A stretch of 64,000 nucleotides of DNA, from NCBI GenBank assembly GCA_017469845.1, contig JAFUFP010000028.1, forward strand, positions 62,001 through 126,000, read 5' to 3'. The translations under genes and the position numbers were made by a program. This document shows, one piece after another, positions 45,613-54,665 of the stretch (positions are counted from its first letter, which is position 1; every line of letters starts with the position of its first letter). The notes under the pieces were generated by a model that was not told the origin of the DNA, ran no database searches, and saw only the letters and a program-made list of their open reading frames with translations. This DNA is from Bacteroidales bacterium. Lineage in GTDB: Bacteria; Bacteroidota; Bacteroidia; Bacteroidales; UBA932.

Positions 45613-48600
45613 ATGAGAAAAATAGCTTTGCTCGCGGCTGCGGCTTTGGCCATTGCAGCATGCGGATCTTCGGACAACAACATCAATCCTGCCTCGAAGA
45701 TCTCTTATTCGGACCTTCAGAAGGGTTGGGAAAACCCTCCCCAGTCCGCAAGAACCCGTGTCTGGTGGCACTGGATGAACGGTAATGTCACCAAAGAAGG
45801 AGCCAAGAAAGACCTTGAATGGATGCACCGTATCGGTCTTGGCGGAGTCCACAACTTCGACGCCGCGATGAACACCACTCCTATAGTTGAGAAACGCCTT
45901 GTGTACATGGATGAAGGCTGGCAGGAGGCTTTCGGATACTCAGTCAAGGTTGCCGATTCCCTCGGTCTTGAGTTCACTATAGCTTCGGCTCCCGGATGGT
46001 CTTCTACGGGAGGCCCTTGGGTTGAACCCAAAGACGCCATGAAACGTCTGGTTTGGAGAACGGCATATGCTGACGGAGGAAAACAGGTCAACGTCGAGTT
46101 CCCCGCTCCTTACAATAATGCCGGAGCCTTCCAGAATGCCGGTGTATCGGGCCGCGGAACCGGAGCCAATGTGGAATTCTACGAAGATGTTTCCGTCATC
46201 GCCGTCAAACTTCCGGACAGTCAGAAGAGTGCCGCTGAACTCGGAGCCGTATTGACCACAAGCGGTGGCGACTTCACTCTCGAGCAGCTTACCGACGGGG
46301 ACGTGCGTAATTCCTCGCTTCTTCCCACCGATGAGAAGAACGGATTCGCCTGGATCCAGTATGCTTTCCCCGAGCCTGTCACCGTACACAGCCTGGCGGT
46401 CGTCGGAATAGCGGGAGGCGGATTCGGACAGCCCTCGGGACCTGCAGCCAATTGGCTCGAGTGCAGCAACGACGGGGTCAACTTCACAAAGGTTTGTGAT
46501 GTCCGTGGCGGAAGTATGGCACAGGCTACCCTTGCTGTTCCTGAGACCACTGCGAAGTATTTCCGTCTTCACGTGACCAATCCCCGTCCCCAGATGGGCG
46601 GAATGTTCGGCATGGGCGGCGGAATGGGAATGGGAATGGGCAGAGCTCCCCAGGCTCCCCGTGGAACTTCCATCGCGGAGTTCGAGATCTTCCCTTACAG
46701 CCGTGTATACCGCTTTGAGGACAAGGCGGGATTCTCCGCAGCGGGCAATCTGATGGCCATGCCTACTCCTTCTTCGAACGAAGTATTCCCTCAGGCCGAA
46801 GACGTGGTTGATGTTACTGAGTTCTTCAAGGACGGCAAATTGAGTTGGAATGCACCTGCGGGAAGGTGGCGCATTTACCGTTTCGGTTATTCGCTGACCG
46901 GAAAGCAGAACCATCCCGCTCCGGCGGAGGCCACCGGTCTGGAGGTCGACAAGCTTGACCCTGTGGCTTGGACGAAGTATTTCCACACGTATTTCGACAT
47001 GTACAAGAAGGCCGCCAACGGTCTTATGGGTCAGCATGGAATCCAGTATGTGCTTACTGACAGCTACGAGGCTGAGAATGAGACATGGACTCCCGCCATG
47101 TATGAGGAGTTCAAGACCCGCCGCGGATATGACCTCACTTCGTGGATGCCCGTCCTCGCCGGCGAGATCATCGGTTCTCCCGAAAAGAGCGACGCTTTCC
47201 TCTTCGACTGGAGGGCCACTTTGGGAGACTTGATTTCAGACAACTACGCCCTTCTTTCCGAAATCGCCAAGAAAGAGTACGGCATGATCGGAAGTTATGT
47301 CGAGGCTCACGAGGCTGCACGTGCATACGTGGGAGACGGAATGGATCTCAAGGCGAAGGCCGCCGTTCCGATGGGTGCTATGTGGACAGACGCTTCATGG
47401 CTTCCCCACGGTGCTGATGGATCAATCGACCGCAGCGTCTACAACGCTGACGACAAGGAGTCCGCTTCTGTCGCACATATCTTCGGAGGTAACGTTGCGG
47501 CAGCGGAGTCCTTTACCGCCATGGGCGGTGGTGGAGCGGCTTACTCTTTCCACCCCGGAAACCTCAAATTCCTCGCCGATATCGAACTTGCGAACGGTAT
47601 CAACCGTTTCGTCATCCATGAGAGCGCAAGCCAGCCGGATGATGTCCATGTTCCGGGATTGAGCCTTGGAGGAATCGGCCAGTGGTTCAACCGTCACGAG
47701 ACTTGGGCCGAGATGGGCAAGGTCTGGGCTGATTACATGGCGAGAAGCTGCTTCATGCTCCAGTCCGGACTGAATGTCGCCGATGTCCTTTGGTACTATG
47801 GCGAAGACTCCTGCGTCTCTACAGAGTTCGGTCACAAGTCCTTCACCGTTCCTACCGGTTATCAGTGGGATTACGTGAGCCCCAACATCCTGATAAAGAA
47901 CATCACTGCCAAGAACGGAGTGATGGTCGCTCCCGGTGGAGTGTCCTATAAAGTCCTCTATATGGACCGTAACGTCGATTACATGTCTGTACCTGTTCTC
48001 CGTCAGCTGGCCGCTATCGCCAAGGCGGGAGTATGGATCGGTGGTGTCAAACCCAAGTATCCCGCTTCGCTTTCCGATGACAAGGCCGAGTTCGACTCTC
48101 TGGTGAAGGAAATCTGGGGAAGCGGACGCTCCAACGTCGTTGAGTGCGGAAGCCTTGCCGAGCTCCTGAACGCAGCCTCAATCCAGCCCGATGTCAAGTT
48201 CGCGGATGACATGAAGTATCTGCACCGCAGCCTTCCTTCAGCGGAAATCTACTGGATCAACAAGCCTTCCATGGATTACAAGACAGTGTCCGTGAGCTTC
48301 CGTACCGCAGGTCTCAAACCTCAGGTATGGCATCCTGATACAGGTGTCATTGAAGATGTTACCTACCGTACGGAAGGTGACCGCACGGTGGTGGAACTCA
48401 ATATGGTACCGGATGACGCCGTATTTGTGGTGTTCAACGGGAAGGGTGCCGCCGAGCAGACTCTCCAGTCCAAGAGCGAAGCGCCTGTTCTGACCGTCGG
48501 AGGTCCTTGGAAGATCGCTTTCCAGGAGAAGAGGGGAGCTCCGGCAAGCACAACATTCGACTCTCTCCAGTCCTACACCGCTTCCGACGATCCCGGAATC

Positions 48601-48954
48601 AAGTACTTCTCCGGAATAGCAACCTACACCAACACTTTCAACGCTACGGCTGTCGAGGGACAGGCTTTCCTTGACCTTGGCAACGTCCAGAACCTGGCTG
48701 AGGTCTATGTCAACGGGGAATTCTGCGGTTACGCCTGGAAGGTGCCTTATAGGGTGGATGTCACCAAGGCTCTCAAAGCCGGAGAGAATTCACTGGAGAT
48801 CCGTGTCGCCAACACATGGCCGAACCGTCTTATCGGAGACCAGCAGCCCGGAGTCACCCCTGTGACTTATACGGATTCCCGTCCGTACAGGGCAGGAGAT
48901 CCGCTCCGTGACGGAGGTCTTCTCGGCCCTGTCAAGCTGGTTTCTCTCAAATAA
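45613..48954 (+). CDS. GH106 alpha-L-rhamnosidase 4, lipoprotein
   Basis: An 1113-residue exported enzyme, lipobox AAC with Cys17. It has WWHWMNGNVTKEGAKKDLEW (about 52-71), candidate catalytic Glu486 (TDSYE) and Glu632 (AAES), the discoidin-like insert and a C-terminal jelly-roll (NSLEIRVANTWPNRL). A Met/Gly-rich tract at 327-353 is the most extreme in the locus. It is closely similar by eye to GH106-5 over the whole length (shared NPPQSARTRVWWHWMNGN, shared DRSVYNADDKESASVAHI-type segment), suggesting a duplication. Last gene of the 40.2-49.0 kb operon. Confidence 0.93.
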   Translation: MRKIALLAAAALAIAACGSSDNNINPASKISYSDLQKGWENPPQSARTRVWWHWMNGNVTKEGAKKDLEWMHRIGLGGVHNFDAAMNTTPIVEKRLVYMDEGWQEAFGYSVKVADSLGLEFTIASAPGWSSTGGPWVEPKDAMKRLVWRTAYADGGKQVNVEFPAPYNNAGAFQNAGVSGRGTGANVEFYEDVSVIAVKLPDSQKSAAELGAVLTTSGGDFTLEQLTDGDVRNSSLLPTDEKNGFAWIQYAFPEPVTVHSLAVVGIAGGGFGQPSGPAANWLECSNDGVNFTKVCDVRGGSMAQATLAVPETTAKYFRLHVTNPRPQMGGMFGMGGGMGMGMGRAPQAPRGTSIAEFEIFPYSRVYRFEDKAGFSAAGNLMAMPTPSSNEVFPQAEDVVDVTEFFKDGKLSWNAPAGRWRIYRFGYSLTGKQNHPAPAEATGLEVDKLDPVAWTKYFHTYFDMYKKAANGLMGQHGIQYVLTDSYEAENETWTPAMYEEFKTRRGYDLTSWMPVLAGEIIGSPEKSDAFLFDWRATLGDLISDNYALLSEIAKKEYGMIGSYVEAHEAARAYVGDGMDLKAKAAVPMGAMWTDASWLPHGADGSIDRSVYNADDKESASVAHIFGGNVAAAESFTAMGGGGAAYSFHPGNLKFLADIELANGINRFVIHESASQPDDVHVPGLSLGGIGQWFNRHETWAEMGKVWADYMARSCFMLQSGLNVADVLWYYGEDSCVSTEFGHKSFTVPTGYQWDYVSPNILIKNITAKNGVMVAPGGVSYKVLYMDRNVDYMSVPVLRQLAAIAKAGVWIGGVKPKYPASLSDDKAEFDSLVKEIWGSGRSNVVECGSLAELLNAASIQPDVKFADDMKYLHRSLPSAEIYWINKPSMDYKTVSVSFRTAGLKPQVWHPDTGVIEDVTYRTEGDRTVVELNMVPDDAVFVVFNGKGAAEQTLQSKSEAPVLTVGGPWKIAFQEKRGAPASTTFDSLQSYTASDDPGIKYFSGIATYTNTFNATAVEGQAFLDLGNVQNLAEVYVNGEFCGYAWKVPYRVDVTKALKAGENSLEIRVANTWPNRLIGDQQPGVTPVTYTDSRPYRAGDPLRDGGLLGPVKLVSLK

Positions 48955-48973
48955 ACGTTTCTCATATGACGAG

Positions 48974-49008
48974 AAGTGCCTTTCCCCGACGGGGAGGGGC
49001 ACTTTTTT
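48974..49008 (+). terminator. Strong intrinsic terminator after GH106-4
   Basis: A 14-bp stem with G-T pairs, outer part AAGTGCC (48974-48980) and GGCACTT (48998-49004), three-base loop GAC (48988-48990), then a run of six T's. Confidence 0.88.
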
Positions 49009-49047
49009 CAAATTGGGGAGCGATTGCCCCTTCGTGACCCCAAAAAT

Positions 49048-49111
49048 CGTGATTATGATATTTTTGTTGAAGAAATTGCTAAATCACGAATACCGATATA
49101 TGTTATCTTTG
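49048..49111 (+). promoter_or_regulatory. Activator-type promoter of the hydrolase-GH106-5 operon
   Basis: CGTGATTATG (49048-49057, weak) and GAAGAAATTG (49069-49078) are 21 bp apart. Exactly 25 bases after the second comes TATCTTTG (49104-49111). The geometry is identical to the 40.1 kb promoter. Confidence 0.65.
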
Positions 49112-49144
49112 CACTAGACGATAACACAAAAAACATAATTCATC

Positions 49145-50899
49145 ATGAAAAGGATTTTAGCAATTTCACTTGCAGTCGCCTGCTCTCTCACTGTAGCATT
49201 CGCTCAGCCGGGTGGACGTGAGGAAGGACAGAATGTCCCCGGTGCGGGTCGCCGTTGGGTACCCGAACCCGATCCCGAGTACATCATTTACTCATCCCGC
49301 GCCAATATGCCTTTCGGTGCCGGTGCGACAAATTTCGACGGTCGTTCGCACAACAACTCTCCGACCTTCTTCATCTATCCCGACGGAAAGCTGACCAAGG
49401 AAGCGGCCGAGTCGCTGGTCGCATCGATGGGTATGCAGAAAGTGATGGAGGAGAACTTCGCCACTGTCTATGTGATCAACCCCCAGGGCGCAAAATTCGT
49501 GGCATCTGATTTCGATGCATTCGTGGCCACCTTCAACAGGGCCCGCAGCGGCAACCTCAAGGTCATCGGTTTCGGAGCCGGAGCAACCTTCGTGAACCAG
49601 GTCATCGCACCTCAGGCCGCTGGTCATATCGCAGGTATAGCCACCGTTGGCGGTCAGCCCGCGAAGCTCCCCAAGAGCGTTGAGTCCGCTGGAGTTCCCG
49701 CTTACGTGTCCGGAAAGACAGCCGCAAAGGTCGCCAAGAACTACGAGGCTTACAATGCAGCCCACAAGGACGAACCCCTCCTCCAGGTAGTGGTTTCTTC
49801 GAAGACCGCTCCCGGTGACGTTTTCGCTGAGGCTTGGGACAAGGTCTTCTCAAAGAACTTCCGCTACAACAACTACAACCACACCCACTATGAGGGTGCG
49901 CAGTATGGCCAGTACGGTTCATACGAACTCGAGCCCTATGCTGATTGGGAAGCACACAACATCAAGAGAATCAAGGTCGAGCAGCCTGTAATGTCCGGAA
50001 TGGGACGTGCCCCTCAGCAGGGTCAGCAGGCTCAGAACCAGAATGTCCCCAAACAGCTCTGGTATGAGTACTGGCCCGAGGAACTGATGGAAGGCGCTCC
50101 CGCCGCGAGTGTTCCCGTCATGGTTCTTCTCCACGGTAACGCCAACGATCCCCGTACACAGGCCGAGACTTCCGGTTTCCTTGAGGTTCAGGCCAAGGAG
50201 CGTTTCTTCATGGTTGAAATGGAGTGGCAGGGTTCAGCAAGCTATCAGGCTATGGGTCTTGACGGAGTTGAGCAGACTCTCTACACCCTCTTCCGCAAGT
50301 ATCCTCAGCTCGATCCTTCAAGGGTCTATGCCGAAGGTCTCTCCGCAGGTTCAATGACTTCAACTCAGCTCGGAATCAAGAAGTCTTATGTCTTCACCGC
50401 CGTAGGTGGCCATTCGGGTGGAGCATTCGGAAGCCGCGGTGGAGCAGCCGGTCCTTTCTCCAACTTCGATTCCCTGTGGAATGACGCCGCCCAGAAGAGC
50501 GGAGCCGTTGAGGTCCCTTATTGCTCTGTTTTCGGAACGAAGGACACCACCGTCCCTTACATGACCCCCGACAACTGGAAAGGCAACAGCTATCTCAACG
50601 CATGGAACCTGTATGAACTGATGAACGGCATTCCTGTCAACGACCAGATGGATTGGAGCATCGATCCCGTTTTCGGACAGAGGCTCCGTGACCGCGAGAC
50701 CATCGTCACCAACAAGGGTGACGGCATCGTGATCGAGACCGGTCAGCTTTACAAGGGCAGCGTGCCTCTCATCAGGATGGTCGCCGTCATGAACTACGGT
50801 CACTGGAATTTCATGCCGACCGCCCAAATCATGTGGGATTTCTTCAAACAGTATAAGCGTGATCCCGAGACCAAGAAACTCATCTATCTCGGAAAATAA
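49145..50899 (+). CDS. Two-domain alpha/beta-hydrolase, N-terminal domain lacking its nucleophile
   Basis: A 584-residue secreted protein (signal ending AFA|QP). Residues about 60-270 look like an alpha/beta-hydrolase whose elbow reads GFGAG (142-146), with Gly144 in place of Ser. Residues about 310-584 are a second hydrolase of the PHB-depolymerase/feruloyl-esterase type with Ser400 (GLSAGS), Asp467 (GTKDTTVPY) and His553 (NYGHWNF), so this one should be active. A Gln/Asn/Gly/Met-rich linker at 281-306 joins them. A role in removing acyl or aryl esters from a rhamnosylated substrate is plausible from context. First gene of an operon with GH106-5, 93 bases downstream. Confidence 0.82.
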   Translation: MKRILAISLAVACSLTVAFAQPGGREEGQNVPGAGRRWVPEPDPEYIIYSSRANMPFGAGATNFDGRSHNNSPTFFIYPDGKLTKEAAESLVASMGMQKVMEENFATVYVINPQGAKFVASDFDAFVATFNRARSGNLKVIGFGAGATFVNQVIAPQAAGHIAGIATVGGQPAKLPKSVESAGVPAYVSGKTAAKVAKNYEAYNAAHKDEPLLQVVVSSKTAPGDVFAEAWDKVFSKNFRYNNYNHTHYEGAQYGQYGSYELEPYADWEAHNIKRIKVEQPVMSGMGRAPQQGQQAQNQNVPKQLWYEYWPEELMEGAPAASVPVMVLLHGNANDPRTQAETSGFLEVQAKERFFMVEMEWQGSASYQAMGLDGVEQTLYTLFRKYPQLDPSRVYAEGLSAGSMTSTQLGIKKSYVFTAVGGHSGGAFGSRGGAAGPFSNFDSLWNDAAQKSGAVEVPYCSVFGTKDTTVPYMTPDNWKGNSYLNAWNLYELMNGIPVNDQMDWSIDPVFGQRLRDRETIVTNKGDGIVIETGQLYKGSVPLIRMVAVMNYGHWNFMPTAQIMWDFFKQYKRDPETKKLIYLGK

Positions 50900-50919
50900 T
50901 CACCTTAGAGAAGGAGAAT

Positions 50920-50953
50920 GTTTCGCAAGTACCGTTACCAGTACTTGCGAAAC
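50920..50953. repeat. Perfect 13-bp inverted repeat between hydrolase and GH106-5
   Basis: GTTTCGCAAGTAC (50920-50932) and its exact complement GTACTTGCGAAAC (50941-50953) flank an 8-base loop. There is no T-run, so it is not a standard terminator. It may be an mRNA-processing or stability hairpin that sets the GH106-5 level within the operon. Confidence 0.75.
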
Positions 50954-50992
50954 TTCCCTTTAAGAGTAACGGACTTCAATCAAAGCAAAGAA

Positions 50993-53900
50993 ATGAAAAG
51001 GATACTTTCCCTTTCCCTCATGGCTGCGGCATGCCTTTTGGCCGGATCATGCTCGGGAAACAAGTCTTCGGTAAGGGAACTCTCCGAAGGATGGGATAAT
51101 CCTCCCCAGTCGGCCAGAACAAGGGTCTGGTGGCATTGGATGAACGGCAACATAACCAAAGAAGGTATCAGGAAGGACCTGGAATGGATGGACCGCATAG
51201 GTCTTGGCGGATTCCAGAACTTTGATGCCGCATCCGGAACCCCGACCATCGTCAAAGACCGTCTGGTCTATATGCATGACGGTTGGAAAGACGCATTCGC
51301 ATATGCCGCCCATGTCGCGGACTCCTTGGGTCTCGAGTTCGCCATAGCGAGCGCACCCGGATGGTCATCCACCGGCGGTCCTTGGGTCGAGCCCAAGGAC
51401 GCCATGAAGAAACTTGTCTGGAGAACCATGACAGTGGAGGGAGGATCTGCGGTCGATCTGACGCTTCCTTCCCCTTACAAGAGTGTCGGCGCTTTCCAGA
51501 ACGGAACAGCCGCCGGTAGGGGAGCCGCGGCACAGGTGGAGGAATACTACGAGGACGTGGCCGTCCTTGCCGTAAAGATGCCGGAAGGAAGGAAGACCTC
51601 CGCGCAACTCGGAGCGAAAGTTTCTTCAAGCGGCGGGTCTTTCACTTTGGAGCAGCTTTCTGACGGTGACATTACCAACAGCTCCCTCCTTCCCGCCGAT
51701 ACGAAAAAGGGATATTCGTGGATCATGTACGAGTATCCGGAACCCGTTACCGTGAAATCCGTCACATTGGTTGACGGCTCCACGGGAGGTTTCGGGGGAA
51801 GAAGCACCCCGACCACCTTCGAAGCGAGTGGCGACGGCAAAAACTTCTCAAGAGTCTCGGCTCTTGCCCCCGGCGGTGTAGCCCAGAGGACCGTTTCGGT
51901 GCCGCCCACGACCGCGAAGTATTTCAGGATCACGTACAGGAACCAGACCCCTCCCGCAGGGGCCGCCATGTTCGGAATGCCCATGCAGAGAGGACCTCAG
52001 GGAACATCGATCGCGGAACTTGACCTGCATACCTATACGATGGTCAACCGCTTCGAGGACAAGGCCGGATTCTCGGCACTCTCTGATCTTACGGCTCAGC
52101 CCACTCCTGCTGTCGAAGGGGAGAAGTTCCCTTCTCCGGAGGACGTGGTCGACCTGACGTCCAAGATGACTTCCGACGGGAAAATCAATTGGGATGCTCC
52201 CCAGGGTACGTGGAAGATATACCGGTTCGGATTCTCCCTTACCGGAAAGCAGAATCATCCGGCTCCTTTGGAGGCGACAGGTCTCGAAGTCGACAAACTT
52301 GACCCCATTGCATGGACGGCGTATTTCAGGAAGTATTTCGACATGTACAAGGACGCCTCCGGCGGCCTTATGGGACAGAGGGGAGTGCAGTATGTGCTCA
52401 CCGACAGCTACGAAGCCGAGAATGAGACATGGACTCCCGCGATGAGGGAAGAATTCCGCAGCCGCAGGGGATATGACATGATGGCGTGGATGCCGGTCAT
52501 CGCCGGTGAAGTCATCGGTTCCCCCGAAAAGAGCGACGCCTTCCTGTGGGATTACAGGGCGACGATAGGTGATCTCCTGGCCGAGAACTACGACCGCATT
52601 TCACAGATCGCCATTGACGAATACGGGATGAAGGGCCGTTATTCCGAATCACATGAAGGCGGCAGGGCATATGTCGGAGACGGAATGGACCTCAAGCGTA
52701 CCGCCGAGGTCCCCATGTCAGCCATGTGGGTTACGGCTTCCTGGCTTCCCACCCTTCCTTCGGGAGAACCGGACAGGAGCATGTACAATGCCGATGACAA
52801 GGAATCCGCTTCGGTTGCCCATATCTACGGACAGAACGTGGCCGCCGCGGAATCCATGACCGCTCCCGGTCAGGGAGGCTTGGCTTATTCGTATTGCCCC
52901 GAGAATCTCAAATTCATCGCTGACATCGAGCTTTCCAACGGAATCAACCGTTTCGTGATCCACGAAAGCGCCCATCAGCCCTCAGACGAACATGTACCGG
53001 GCCTAAGCCTCGGAGGAATCGGCCAATGGTTCAACCGTCACGACACTTGGGCGGAGATGGCCGGCGTGTGGGTCGACTACATGTCCAGGAGCTCCTATGC
53101 CCTGCAGTGGGGCAAGAATGTCGCCGACATCCTGTATTATTACGGCCAGGACAGCAATGTGACATCCGTGTTCGGCAACACCCCTCCGATTGTGCCGGCA
53201 GGATATCAGTGGGACTACTGCAGCCCTCATGCCCTTCTCAATGCGATTTCCGCGGACAAGGGGAATCTCGTTTCCCAGGGAGGAACAAAGTACAAAGTCC
53301 TTTGGATGGACAGGAACATGGACTACGTGTCAACACCTGTTCTCCGCAAAATCCTTTCTCTTGCCGAAAGCGGTGTCATGATAGGGGGTGTGAGACCCTC
53401 CCATCCGGCTTCTCTGTCGGATGACGCAGGGGAGTGGTCCGATCTCGTCAAGAAGATCTGGGACAGCGGAAGGGCAAATGTGAAGGAGAACATCTCCTTG
53501 GCTGATTTCCTGAAAGCCGCATCCGTTTCTCCCGACGTCAAAATGCCCGAAGGGATGAAGTTCCTTCACAGGACGGCGAAGGGAGCCGAGGTGTATTGGG
53601 TCAACAAACCTTCCAGGGATTACTCTACAGTTGAGGTTTCCTTCAGGACTTCCGGCTTGAAACCTCGGGTATGGCATCCTGATACAGGAGTCAAGGAAGA
53701 TGTTTCTTACAGAGTGGACGGCGACAGAACCGTGGTCACTCTGGAGATGGTTCCCGACGATGCGCTTTTCGTCGTGTTCTCCGGAAAGGGAGAAGCCTCA
53801 CACAAAGTTGAAACTGTTCCCGAAAAGACTTTGCTCACGGTTTCCACACCATGGACCGTAGCATTCCAGCAGAAGAGGGGAGCTCCCTCCGGAAATGTCG

Positions 53901-54301
53901 TCTTCCCGCAACTGGTGTCCTATACCGAGAGTGAAGAATTCGGTATAAAATATTTCTCCGGAGTCGCCACATATTCGAATACCATCAATGTTCCTGCGGC
54001 GTCCGGTAAAACTTTCATAGATCTCGGTTCGGTCAAGAATATAGCCGAAGTCTACGTGAACGGCCAGTATTGCGGAACGGCTTGGAAAGAACCTTTCAGG
54101 GTTGACGTTTCTTCCGCATTGAAGGAAGGCGACAACCTTTTCGAAGTGAAAGTCGCCAACGTCTGGCCCAACCGTCTTATCGGAGACCAGCAGCCGGATT
54201 GTCCCGAGCAGGTCACTTTCTCGGATTCCAGAGCATACCGTGCGGGTGATCCGCTTCGTCCTGCAGGTCTTTTGGGTCCCGTGCGTCTCATCGGCATGTA
54301 G
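50993..54301 (+). CDS. GH106 alpha-L-rhamnosidase 5, lipoprotein
   Basis: A 1102-residue exported enzyme. The start at 50993 gives a lipoprotein signal (lipobox AGSC, Cys20); the upstream open frame would run through the 13-bp hairpin. It has WWHWMNGNITKEGIRKDLEW (about 46-65), candidate catalytic Glu474 (TDSYE) and Glu620 (AAES, 146 apart as in GH106-4), the discoidin-like domain and a C-terminal jelly-roll. A Met/Gly/Pro/Gln-rich loop lies at 321-339. It is close to GH106-4 along its length, with the low-complexity loop among the most divergent parts. Confidence 0.93.
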   Translation: MKRILSLSLMAAACLLAGSCSGNKSSVRELSEGWDNPPQSARTRVWWHWMNGNITKEGIRKDLEWMDRIGLGGFQNFDAASGTPTIVKDRLVYMHDGWKDAFAYAAHVADSLGLEFAIASAPGWSSTGGPWVEPKDAMKKLVWRTMTVEGGSAVDLTLPSPYKSVGAFQNGTAAGRGAAAQVEEYYEDVAVLAVKMPEGRKTSAQLGAKVSSSGGSFTLEQLSDGDITNSSLLPADTKKGYSWIMYEYPEPVTVKSVTLVDGSTGGFGGRSTPTTFEASGDGKNFSRVSALAPGGVAQRTVSVPPTTAKYFRITYRNQTPPAGAAMFGMPMQRGPQGTSIAELDLHTYTMVNRFEDKAGFSALSDLTAQPTPAVEGEKFPSPEDVVDLTSKMTSDGKINWDAPQGTWKIYRFGFSLTGKQNHPAPLEATGLEVDKLDPIAWTAYFRKYFDMYKDASGGLMGQRGVQYVLTDSYEAENETWTPAMREEFRSRRGYDMMAWMPVIAGEVIGSPEKSDAFLWDYRATIGDLLAENYDRISQIAIDEYGMKGRYSESHEGGRAYVGDGMDLKRTAEVPMSAMWVTASWLPTLPSGEPDRSMYNADDKESASVAHIYGQNVAAAESMTAPGQGGLAYSYCPENLKFIADIELSNGINRFVIHESAHQPSDEHVPGLSLGGIGQWFNRHDTWAEMAGVWVDYMSRSSYALQWGKNVADILYYYGQDSNVTSVFGNTPPIVPAGYQWDYCSPHALLNAISADKGNLVSQGGTKYKVLWMDRNMDYVSTPVLRKILSLAESGVMIGGVRPSHPASLSDDAGEWSDLVKKIWDSGRANVKENISLADFLKAASVSPDVKMPEGMKFLHRTAKGAEVYWVNKPSRDYSTVEVSFRTSGLKPRVWHPDTGVKEDVSYRVDGDRTVVTLEMVPDDALFVVFSGKGEASHKVETVPEKTLLTVSTPWTVAFQQKRGAPSGNVVFPQLVSYTESEEFGIKYFSGVATYSNTINVPAASGKTFIDLGSVKNIAEVYVNGQYCGTAWKEPFRVDVSSALKEGDNLFEVKVANVWPNRLIGDQQPDCPEQVTFSDSRAYRAGDPLRPAGLLGPVRLIGM

Positions 54302-54337
54302 GATAACGGTTTGTCGGGTCATCCGAAATTGTTTTGT

Positions 54338-54371
54338 AACGGGGGTGGAATACTTTTTTCACTCCCGTTTC
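54338..54371 (+). terminator. Hairpin after GH106-5
   Basis: Stem AACGGGGGTG (54338-54347) with CACTCCCGTT (54360-54369), one G-T pair, loop containing six T's, and a short TT after it. Confidence 0.6.
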
Positions 54372-54396
54372 GCATTCAAAATCTCCAAAATGATAT

Positions 54397-54475
54397 CAAA
54401 ATCTTCCAATTGAACAAATTGTTAAATTATTTGAAGATTTTGTGGGGTCAAATAAATATTATGGTCATACCTTTG
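54397..54475 (+). promoter_or_regulatory. Activator-type promoter with no gene behind it
   Basis: GAACAAATTG (54412-54421) and GAAGATTTTG (54433-54442) are 21 bp apart and 25 bases before TACCTTTG (54468-54475). CAAAATCTTC at 54397-54406 forms a perfect 10-bp inverted repeat with the second decamer, and CAAAATCTCC at 54377-54386 repeats it 20 bp upstream. This is the richest array of the motif in the window. The nearest gene downstream has its own promoter. Confidence 0.65.
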
Positions 54476-54481
54476 CTTTCG

Positions 54482-54614
54482 GAAACGGATGAGAGCCGTG
54501 AGGTCAAGCATCCTTCCTGTCATCAGTTCTTCAGATGGCAATAAGGTTGGTTAATAATAATTGGTTTGGTTTTAAGAATACCGCTTTCTTCTGACAGAAG
54601 GCGGTTTTTCTTTT
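54482..54614 (+). ncRNA. Candidate small RNA of about 130 bases
   Basis: The stretch between the predicted promoter (-7 box ending at 54475) and a strong intrinsic terminator (54580-54614) holds no recognisable gene. The only start codon near the 5' end (54489) would give 21 residues with no protein-like features. Boundaries are inferred, not observed. The same promoter architecture drives neighbouring enzyme operons, so the transcript would be co-expressed with them. No known RNA family is recognised. Confidence 0.4.
54580..54614 (+). terminator. Strong intrinsic terminator of the short transcript
   Basis: Perfectly paired 10-bp stem (one G-T) ACCGCTTTCT (54580-54589) and AGAAGGCGGT (54596-54605), six-base loop, then TTTTCTTTT. 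Confidence 0.85.
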
Positions 54615-54665
54615 GCCTGATTTCCACGGTTTCTCTTTTCGGTGACTGTTTGCAGAGTTCATATT

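Noticed and set aside
50918..50992. Upstream start for GH106-5
   Set aside because: The extra 25 codons run through a perfect hairpin and would bury the lipoprotein signal.
54489..54554. 21-codon peptide in the candidate small RNA
   Set aside because: The start is only a few bases after the predicted transcription start and the peptide has no signal or recognisable feature. Not listed as a gene, though not excluded.
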